A stretch of 64,000 bases of DNA from Doris montereyensis. Lineage: Eukaryota; Mollusca; Gastropoda; Nudibranchia; Dorididae. Position 1 is the stretch's first letter. Each line of letters starts with the position of its first letter. Made by a program: the position numbers and the translations under genes. Under the pieces are notes generated by a model. It was not told where the DNA came from, did no database searches, and was given only the letters and a program-made list of their open reading frames with translations. Shown here one piece after another: positions 49,704 through 61,100 of this stretch. The stretch spans positions 356,001 to 420,000 of the forward strand of contig JAXRKP010000081.1 of the NCBI GenBank assembly GCA_037039925.1, given 5' to 3'.

Positions 49704-52064
49704 CAGAGAGAGGGAGCAGATGTCGAATAAGAAAGAGAAACCCAACAACAGCAGCAAAAACGTAACTAAAAAGAAAGCTGACAACGTTTTTTTCCCCTCC
49801 TCCGCCCGTAGTTCAACCACCACCCCAACCCTCCACTCCTCTTACCTTGCCTCACCCCTCTTTAATGATTTATTTATTTGTTTCTATTTCTTCCATGGTC
49901 ACACTCACGCACAACCACACGAAAAGTGTTCACGTTATCGATCAATATTTCGCTTCACGAAATCATGGGGCCGGACTGAACCTGTGATCTATTTATTTGT
50001 TTCTCTCCCTCATGTTTATTGCGTCTTAGTCTTAGCACTACACTACACAGTATTGTATTGTTTGTATTGTCATGCAAAGATGTGTACAAAGCGGGAATGT
50101 ACTACTACTACTACTAGTCACCACCTTTGCCTTTAGGCAAAACACTGAGCTTATTTATTATGTACACGATGATGTATGGTAAGGTAATTCCTTATTTTAG
50201 AAAGGAGGCAATACCTGTATGTTTGTGTACACCACAGATAAGACTCAGGTAGATTTTGCACCTATGATTTAAGTCCAAAGTTGCGTCCTATACTCAGTGA
50301 CATACGGTAGTATTTACAAATGACTCTATTCACCTTTTTTTGTTGCTTTTATTCATTTCATAAGTCACGTTTTTCAAACATGAATGTTAATGCTATATGT
50401 TGGATGTATTTGACATATACATGTACAAATTGGTTTGCATTATTTACAATCTTGTATGTTATATTGGACTGTTAAGTGAATGGATTGATGCTCATCGTGT
50501 GTTTTTCACTCTAGTTTTATTTCTTTATTTAGTTTCTTCCCCCCAAAATTCTATTTGATTTAGTTTCTTTCCCCCAAAATTCTATTTGATTTAGTTTCTT
50601 TCCCCCAAAATTCTATTTGATTTAGTTTCTTTCCCCCAAAATTCTATTTGCTTTCACAGCCACATTGACAGCCACCAAGATGTTTATGTCCAACGTTTGG
50701 CAGAAAGTGTCGCCATTCAAAGCGTCTCTGCATTGCCTGAAAAACGTCCTGAGATTAAGCGAATGATCGAATGGGCAGGAGATGTAAGTATGAAAGTTTG
50801 CTTTAAACTCCTTATGTGAAAGAGTTCAAGTGGACATTTATTATTTTAACTTATTTTGTAAAGTTATTTTTCAGTTACATTTAGCCATTTTTAGTCTTTC
50901 ATCTCATAGCCTGACAAGAATGCAGATTGTCTGGCTCTTTTGATAAAGTTGCCCTTATAAGTGAACAGAATTTTGATGCCCCTAGTAATGTATATCCTTA
51001 TTATAACTATATAACTATGTTTTTGTAAGGAATCAAAACATTTTTGTAAATTATCCATATAGGGATATTTAGCCTCTAGCTAGGCTGCTCTTGGATATCA
51101 TAATTTTTAAGGCATATAATTATGTCTTATACAGATGAAAAGCTAATTATCTTTTTGCTTTATTTGATTGGACAAAACAAGGACAGTGATGAAGAACCTA
51201 CATGTAGTACTAGAATCAAGTTTTTATTTGATTTGTACTGCCTAGTCCCAAACTATTCAACTATCAAAGCTATTGGAAAGGAATGGTATTCATAGGACGA
51301 AAATTTCAGGATTTGTCAACAATCTCCAACCAACTGTATAATAAATACATCACCCAAATTTGTTTGCCATCTTTGTTTGCTTTCCCAATGATTGTTTGTT
51401 TTCATATAGATAAAATACACATATCCTGTGTTGCTCTTGGTCAAATATACAAATACATAATGTTGAATACTTTGGACTGGAGGTGGGTAGGTGGGAGTCA
51501 AAGGATGGGGAGGGGGGGGGGGGGGGGGGGGCTATTTCCTGTTTTTATAAATTCCATTTTAAAAAGCCTTTATGTGTTATAAAGTCATCTGCACTTCATC
51601 TATTTCTGTGTCTCCATGTATACACTTAAATCTTGAGGTAGCTTTCGTATTTAAAAAATGTTGAAATAATTTAATGTATTATCTAGCAGATAAAGAATCC
51701 TTTGTTTCAATGACAGTATGACAAGTAGCTCTGATTCTTCCATTGCGTTTTTTTCAACTAGATATAGTTTAACATATTTTTTAGGAATGTACATTTATTT
51801 TTTGTTCTAGATATCTTGATAATGTTAAAGATACACGCACTACCCCATATCAGTGACACACACACTCACTACCATATCTGTTAAACACACACACACACTA
51901 CCATATCAGTTACACACACTACCATATCAGTTACACACACACACACTCGACCACATCAGTTATTACATTAATAATGTGTAGGTCTCAGTGGGGGTTGGCT
52001 AGCTCTACTGGTAGTTCCTGCTTTCCAGTTGATTCACTTTAAGATTACTGCTTATGGTGGACAG

Positions 52065-52123
<59 letters not shown>

Positions 52124-55100
52124 TAATAATAATAATAATTCATTTATAAGGTGCTTGATGGCACTGTACAATCAAAAGCGCAAAATGATTTAAAAATCCA
52201 AACCAATTAAAAATCCAAATCAAACAAACCGTATATGACACAGCATCCCAATGAAAGGCACACACAACAGAAATAAACAAACCATACAGCATCCCAATGA
52301 AAGGCACACACAACAGAAATAAACAAACCATACAGCATCCCAATGAAAGGCACACACAACAGAAATAAACAAACCATACAGCATCCCAATGAAAGGCACA
52401 CACAACAGAAATAAACAAACCATACAGCATCCCAATGAAAGGCACACACAACAGAAATAAACAAACCATACAGCATCCCAATGAAAGGCACACACAACAG
52501 AAATAAACAAACATTTGAATTCATGGTGAACCCTCTCCACTGTCAATAAAAGCACACACAACATGGTGAAATAACAGAAACATTTGAATTCATGGTGAAC
52601 CCTCTCCACTGTCAATAAAAACACACACAACAGAAATAAACAAACATTTGAATTCATGGTGAACCCTCTCCACTGTCAATAAAAGCACACACAACAGAAA
52701 TAAACAAACATTTGAATTCATGGTGAACCCTCTCCAGTGTGTGTCAATAAAAGCAGATCTGAGCAGTTTTGTCTTTAAACGTTTCCTAAAAATGTCCATG
52801 AATGGGGAAGATTTTGTACTAAAAGACAAATTGTTCCATGAAACTGGAGCTGCAACACTAAAACTTTTATCATTAAAAGAAGAATTTACTTTTGGTACAT
52901 TCATTAAAAGAGCATCATTTGATCTTAAAATTCTGCTTTGTTTGTACGGGGCAACAAATTCCTGTAAATAATGGGGTGAAGTACCATGAAGGCAGTTATA
53001 AACATGACAGAGTATCTCAAAATCAACCCTATACTTAACGGGTAGCCAGTGAAGTTTTTAAGGATAGGTGTTGTATGATCATGCTTTTTGGATAGGGTGG
53101 TAACCTTGCAGCTTTATTTTGTATCTTTTGCAATCCGTCTATCATAAATATGGTGACACCAGCCAAAATGGCATTACAACAATCTAGTGTACTCAGAATA
53201 AAAGCTGACACTGATATTTTTGTCGTCTCCTCATCCAAAATATGTCTAACTCTACCTACATTTCTTAAATGAAGAAAGCAAGCTTGAATGGTCTTGGTGA
53301 TGTGCTCTTGCAAATTTAAGCCGCTGTCTAAAACTACATTACATGTATATAAATTACTAACACACTTGGATGGAAGATACATTGGTGACAGTCTCACAAA
53401 GAATAAACTTCTTGATTGTTGTATCACTTTTAGAACCTTATCTTTGAAAGTGGATTCCTCTGTTTTGTCATCATTTAATTTGAGTTTGTTACAAGTCATC
53501 CAGTTTTTGACAGCTTTCAGGCAATTTTCTACTCTTTCAGTAATTTGTACAAGATGACTCATATATATATGGGAAAATAGAGCTGTGTATCACCAGCATA
53601 GATATGGTAATCAATATTGAAATGCATGATACGTTTACATTGAGGTTGGGTGTATGGGGTGTACAGGAGAGGGCCTAAGCCCGTGCCCTGTGGGACACCA
53701 TATTCAAGAGCTGTCAGTTGTGCCATAAATGTCTTGTCGATGGCAACTGATTGTGATCTTCAAATAAGATATGAACGAAACCATTCAATGACTTTCCCAT
53801 CGAAATTAAACACATCTTTCAGCCTTTTTATCAAAACTTCTTGATCTATGGTGTCGAACGCAGCGCTCAGGTCAAGAAAAATTAGAACTGCAGTTTCCTC
53901 TTCAGCCAGATATCGAACCATATCATTAAAAATTATGCATCAAAGTAATCTCTGTGCTATGATCTTGTTGATAGGCTGACTGAAAGTTAAAGAAAAAATA
54001 ATTATTCTTAGAAAATTGTGAACTCGTTTGGAGACAACTTTTTCAATTACTTTTGAAATCAAGGACAAATTAGAAACGGGTCTAAAGCTCTTCTTATCCT
54101 CATTATCTAAAGACGTGTTTTTGATGAGGGGTGTTACAATAGCATGTTTTAAATTTGTACATCAGCAAATAAAAAACAAGCATTAACTACAAGGGTAGTG
54201 AATGGAATAGATGACAAGCATTAACTATAATAAGGGTAATGAATGGAATAGATGACAAGCATTAACTATAAGGGTAGTGAATGGAATAGATGACAAGCAT
54301 TAACTATAAGGGTAGTCAATGGAATAGATGACAAGCATTAACTATAAGGGTAGTGAATGGAATAGATGACAAGCATTAACTATAAGGGTAGTCAATGGAA
54401 TAGATGACAAGCATTAACTATAAGGGTAGTGAATGGAATAGATGACAAACATTAACTATAAGGGTAGTGAATGGAATAGATGACAAGCATTAACTACAAG
54501 GGTAGTGAATGGAATAGATGACAAACATTAACTACAAGGGTAGTGAATGGAATAGATGACAAACATGAACTACAAGGGTAGTGAATGGAATAGATGACAA
54601 ACATTACCTACAAGGGTAGTGAATGGAATAGATGACAAGCATTAACTATAAGGGTAATGAATGGAATAGATGACAAGCATTAACTATAAGGGTAGTGAAT
54701 GGAATAGATGACAAACATTAACTATAAGGGTAGTGAATGGAATAGATGACAAGCATTAACTATAAGGGTAGTGAATGGAATAGATGACAAACATTAACTA
54801 TAAGGGTAGTGAATGGAATAGATGACAAGCATTAACTATAAGGGTAGTGAATGGGATAGATGACAAGCATTAACTACAAGGGTAGTGAATGGGATAGATG
54901 ACAAGCATTACCTACAAGGGTAGTGAATGGAATAGATGACAAACATGAACTATAAGGGTAGTGAATGTAATAGATGACAAGCATTACCTACAAGGGTAGT
55001 GAATGGAATAGATGACAAACATTACCTACAAGGGTAGTGAATGGAATAGATGACAAACATTACCTACAAGGGTAGTGAATGGAATAGATGAAAAACATTA

Positions 55101-58100
55101 CCTACAAGGGTAGTGAATGGAATAGATGACAAGCATTACCTACAAGGGTAGTGGATGGAATAGATGACAAACAAGGGTAGTGAATGGAATTAACTACAAG
55201 GGTAGTGAATGGAATAGATGACAAACATTACCTACAAGGGTAGTGAATGGAATAGATGACAAGCATTACCTACAAGGGTAGTGAATGGAATAGATGACAA
55301 GCATTAACTACAAGGGTAGTGAATGGAATAGATGACAAGCATTACCTACAAGGGTAGTGAATGGAATAGATGACAAGCATTACCTACAAGGGTAGTGAAT
55401 GGAATAGATGACAAGCATTACCTACAAGGGTAGTGAATGGAATAGATGACAAGCATTACCTACAAGGGTAGTGAATGGAATAGATGACAAGCATTACCTA
55501 CAAGGGTAGTGAATGGAATAGATGTAAGGGAACACTTGTTGATCATCCAGGTGAGAGTTGGATCTAAAGAGCAAGTCTTGTTGGGACGTTGTTTTGAAGT
55601 AGTCTCTATTTCGGTTTTGGATACAGGGATGAATGTACTAAGCTTTGCATTAATGTCCACTGAAGATTGAGTCTAGTTCAGGGAATCATCATCATCCTCT
55701 ATTGTGTTAGACGCAGAATCCAAAAGTGTCCGAATGTTTGCGATCTTTGATGTAAAAAAGTCAGAAAAACGATTGGCGAGTTCAAGAGGGCAATTGAAGG
55801 ATGGTTAAACTTTGCCACCTTGGTGTGGTTTGATCAAGTCATTCACTGTTTTAAAACGGTGTGGTTTGATCAAGTCATTCACTGTTTTAAAACTGGGTGT
55901 AGTTTAATCAAGTCATTCACTGTTTTAAAACAGGGTGTGGTTTAATCAAGTCATTCACTGTTTCAAAACTGGGTGTGGTTTAATCAAGTCATTCACTGTT
56001 TTAAAACTGGGTGTGGTTTAATCAAGTCATTCACTGTTTTAAAACTGTTTTAAATTCACTGTTTTAAAAGGTGTGGTTTGATCAAGTCATTCACTGTTTT
56101 AAAACTGGGTGTAGTTTAATCAAGTCATTCACTGTTTTAAAACAGGGTGTGGTTTAATCAAGTCATTCACTGTTTTAAAACTGGGTGTGGTTTAATCAAG
56201 TCATTCACTGTTTTAAAACTGGGTGTGGTTTAATCAAGTCATTCACTGTTTTAAAACTAGGTGTGATTTAATCAAGTCATTCACTGTTTTAAAACTTGGT
56301 GTGGTTTGATCAAGTCATTCACTGTTTTAAAACTGGGGTGTGGTTTGATCAAGTCATTCACTGTTTTAAAACTGGGTGTGGTTTGATCTTAAAAGTTATT
56401 CACTGTTTTAAAACTGGGTGTGATTTAATCAAGTCATTCACTGTTTTAAAACTTAGTGTGGTTTGATCAAGTCATTCACTGTTTTAAAAAGTTTTGCCCA
56501 TGTTGTTCTTTGGTTTTTGAAATTAGATTATTTTTCAAGTCAGAGATTTTAAACTTGGTGTTTTTTGATGATTCTGATTACGTTGGTTTTGTTTGTGGTG
56601 GTTTGTAGTTATTCTAAAACCTGTGATTTAATCAAGTCATTCTGTTTTAAAACTTGGTTCAAGTCCTTCACAGTTTATCGGATTACCTTTCTAGAGCACG
56701 TGTTTTTATGATGATCTGATTACGTTGGTTTTTGAAGGTTAATTTTGTGTATAGCCTTCAAGTTTACCTCTCTAGGCGTATGTGCACAATAAGATTTTGT
56801 TGAAGATTAATTTTGTGAAGTCAAGTACCTACTCTCTGACACACATAAGATTACTGTTGTGATAAAAGTCAAGTACCTACTCTCTGACACACATAAGATT
56901 ACTGTTGTGATAAAAGTCAAGTACCTACTCTCAGACACACATAAGCACATACACATGCTCTTAAAAGAAGAGGAAGGGACGGGAGGGGGTGTTGCCTTGT
57001 AAACTGCTGACTTTACTGTCTTCTACCTAAACTTGACAATGGCTAAAAGACTTTTTTTAGCTTAAGATTAAGAATGGGGTGTTTAGCGCAAAATTATTTG
57101 CCCTTATTTCAGAAACAGATAGGTGGTAACTCTTTTGCATGGAGCCTGAATCCCTTAGTTTACATAGTAAAATAAGAGGTTAGTGAGTATGCCACCGCAT
57201 TATTCATAAATGGTAATGCTATTACAAAAACGGCCATTTCTACTCTTATTAATAATCATTCTAATAATGCGAACAGTAATACCAGCATTTGAGGTGATGA
57301 TTGTTATAATAATAACAACAGAAAAAGACGGAGAAGGAAGTGGATGACCGTCAATGTTAATAACAAAAAAATAGAAATAAAAAAGTAGCAGTACAGAATA
57401 TTCTACATGTTCCTTATTTTATAACATATTGACTGGCGCTCAACAAGATTAATATATGATTTATTTTCTTTGTTTGAACTGAGTTACATTGGTGCACAGT
57501 CTTATATTCTATGGGAAAGTATTATAGAATTTTGCATTGAGGAAATGCGGCAACGGAAAAGAGTTGCCACGGCCAATCTCGGGAATACCCGAAACGAGCT
57601 AAACGCCCCTGCAATTTTACAATTTGATTCACATTCGTAAAATCTAATTTAGTCTAAAGTCTGTTTTCAATTCTGTAATTCTCTAACAAATTATTAAATG
57701 TCTCAACCTTACTACAAGTTCAAATTTTAGTCTTTTTTTTTTACATGTCCTATGTTTTTCAACTTGTTCGTTGAACAGAAGAACATCTGCATCTAGATCT
57801 AGAACCTTATATAAATAGATCTAGACATAGGAAGATACAGCATGTTTATTTACAAAAGAGATATAAAAATTTCAATTATTAATTAGATTTGATGGCAACA
57901 CAAGATAGTCGAACATGAGCAATCTAGATTTCTGAAGTTCGAAAGGGTGGAGGGGAACTCTGTAGCCCAGAGGCAAGGTGTCGGCCTCTCAACCAAAAGG
58001 TGGTGGGTTCAAGCCCCGCCGACGGTTGAATAATTTTCTCGATTTTTTTCGAGCAAGATCAACCCCCTGGTCCAGGTAGGTGGATTGATACACGGATTGC

Positions 58101-61100
58101 AAGTGTCAAAAACTAGACTCAATAGGGACACACGGATTGCAAGTGTCAAAAACTAGACTCAATAGGGACACACGGATTGCAAGTGTCAAAAACTAGACTC
58201 AATAGGGACACACGGATTGCAAGTGTCAAAAACTAGACTCAATAGGGATTGCAACAAAAACTAGACTCAATAGGGGATTGCAAGTGTCAAAAACTAGACT
58301 CAATAGGGACACACGGATTGCAAGTGTCAAAAACAAGACTCAATAGGGACACACGGATTGCAACTGCAAGTGTCAAAAACTAGACTCAATAGGGACACAC
58401 GGATTGCAAGTGTCAAAACTAGACTCAATAGGGACACACGGATTGCAAGTGTCAAAAACTAGACCCAATAGGGACACACGGATTGCAAGTGTCAAAAACT
58501 AGACCCAATAGGGACACACGGATTGCAAGTGTCAAAAACCAGACCCAATAGGGACACACGGATTGCAAGTGTCAAACCCAATAGGGACACACGGATTGAA
58601 AGTGTCAAACTCAATAGGGACACACGGATTGAAAGTGTCAAACTCAATAGGGACACACGGATTGAAAGTGTCAAACTCAATAGGGACACACGGATTGAAA
58701 GTGTCAAACTCAATAGGGACACACAGAATTGCAAGTGTCAAACTCAATAGGGACACACGGATTGAAAGTGTCAAACTCAATAGGGACACACAATAGGGAT
58801 TGAAAGTGTCAAACTCAATAGGGACACACGGATTGCAAGTGTCAAAAACTAGACTCAATAGGGACACACGGATTGAAAGTGTCAAACTCAATAGGGACAC
58901 ACGGATTGAAAGTGTCAAACTCAATAGGGACACACGGATTGCAAGTGTCAAACTCAATAGGGACCGGATTGCAAGTGTCAAAAACTAGACTCAATAGGGA
59001 CACACGGATTGAAAGTGTCAAAAACTAGACTCAATAGGGACACACGGATTGCAAGTGTCAAAATCTAGACTCAATAGGGACACACGGATTGCAAGTGTCA
59101 AAAACTAGACTCAATAGGGACACACGGATTGCAAGTGTCAAACTTAATAGGGACACACGGATTGCAAGTGTCAAACTCAATAGGGACACACGGATTGCAA
59201 GTATCAAAAACTAGACTCAATAGGAACACACAGATTGAAAGTGTCAAAAACTAGACTCAATAGGGACACACGGATTGCAAGTGTCAAAAACTAGACTCAA
59301 TAGGGACACAAGGATTGCAAGTGTCAAAAACTAGACTCAATAGGGACACACGGATTGCAAGTGTCAAAAACTAGACTCAATAGGAACACAAGGATTGCAA
59401 GTGTCAAAAACTAGACCCAAAAGGGACACACGGTCAAACTTGCAAGTGTCAAAAACTAGACTCAATAGGGACACACGGATTGCAAGTGTCAAACTCAATA
59501 GGGACACACGGTTTGCAAGTGTCAAACTCAATAGGGACACACGGTTTGCAAGTGTCACAAAACTAGACTCAATAGGGACACACGGATTGCAAGTGTCAAA
59601 AACTAGACTCAATAGGGACACACGGATTGAAAGTGTCAAAAATTAGACCCAATAGGGACACACAGATTGAAAGTGTCAAAAACTAGACTCAATAGGGACA
59701 CACGGATTGCAAGTGTCAAAAACTAGACCCAATAGGGACACACAGATTGCAAGTGTCAAAAACTAGACTCAATAGGGACACACGGATTGCAAGTGTCAAC
59801 AACTAGACTCAATAGGGACACACTGATTGCAAGTGTCAAAAACTAGACTCAATAGGGACACACGGATTGCAAGTGTCAACAACTAGACTCAATAGGGACA
59901 CACGGATTGCAAGTGTCAAAAACTAGACCCAATAGGGACACACGGATTGCAAGTGTCAAAAACTAGACTCAATAGGGACACACGGATTGCAAGTGTCAAA
60001 AATTAGACTCAATAGGGACACACGGATTGCAAGTGTCAAAACTAGACCCAATAGGGATACACGGATTGCAAGTGTCAAAAACTAGACTCAATAGGGACAC
60101 ACGGATTGCTCATATGGTTATTGTACATATTTTTATTGGTTCTTGTGTTATGGAATCCTAATTAGACGAAGTAGGCCAATAGGGGCTTCCTAAAGTTACA
60201 AAAGTGAAAAAAAGATGTTGCTGATTTTAGACTTACACAGTTTGCGACTTTCACCGTTGATATGTTGATTCACGTGTTTAGGTAGATAACATTAAATTGT
60301 TAAAGTCAACGTATTTTTCTGCTATAACTATACATTGAATAACGCTGGTAAAATGGAGCTGCGCAAAAAAGTTACCACCTGTCTGGGAAATCATGCGATG
60401 CGTCATGGGACAGATTGGCAGGAGCTAAACGCCTCATTAAAACGTGACCAAATGAGTATTTTTGCAGTTCTTTGAGGAGAAATCTAGCCATTACTATTTG
60501 AAACTGTTCTTAATGTACTTAAAGACACATTCATTCATCAAAATGTATAGTTTAGAATCCATGTCTGATATATGTTCATCTGTTTCTCTTGTGTTTAGTT
60601 TGTGAAGAGACTTGGTGGGTCTGTGGAGTATGCAGATATTGGAGAGCAAACGCTACCAGATGGCAGTAAAATTCCTCTTCCTCCTGTCCTTCTTGGGAGC
60701 CTTGGTAATGACAAGAGTAAAAAAACTTTGCTGATTTATGGCCATTTGGACGTGCAGCCTGCCGAAAAGGTTTGGAAATTTAATTTAGTCAACGAAAAGA
60801 TGTGATATAAATTTTGGGATGAGAGGGACAGAAATGTCATAGACGAGAATTATCATCTATTAAAAGGAACCTGTTAAATTGTGAATTTCGAAATCTGTCT
60901 CTGAACATATTTTACTTATATATGTGTATTTATCTCCCCATTTTCATGGGGAGGTGTGGGATGCGAGATTGAATGAGAAAAGGAAATCAAAGAGTATAGC
61001 AATCTGTATCAGGTGACAGGAAGGTAAATATATAGAATGAACAGGAACATCTCAGGTATTTTAGGAGAAGATGCTTGAATAAGAAATTCGTTCACTTCCA

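Larger units (their letters stand above)
52060..56790 (-). mobile_element. LINE (family 3), minus strand, with four internal tandem-repeat expansions
   Basis: On the minus strand, from high to low coordinate, the following pieces appear in RT order: a charged pre-RT linker (about 56740-56490), [11 protein letters not shown] (56480-55830, now a 38-bp array), [19 protein letters not shown] (55790-55730), [18 protein letters not shown] (55600-55540), a second 38-bp array (55525-54173), then broken RT ([12 protein letters not shown] near 53870, the catalytic box YAGD near 53600 where YADD is expected), [17 protein letters not shown] (53500) and the end [10 protein letters not shown] ... FRKRLKTKL (52870-52760). 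A 3' UTR and an (ATT)n tail at 52066-52139 close it. Many stops show that it is inactive. Confidence 0.85.

Noticed and set aside
49720..50136. 138-residue + frame beside the (GA)n run
   Set aside because: Composition follows base composition of the intron; no domain and no splice support.
57950..58025. A tRNA gene with gggttcaagcccc T arm
   Set aside because: It is the head of a SINE; a diverged copy with the same body occurs at 61433.
58093..60105. A CRISPR-like array with 40-bp repeats
   Set aside because: There are no unique spacers; repeats are directly adjacent, and the setting is a eukaryotic intron.
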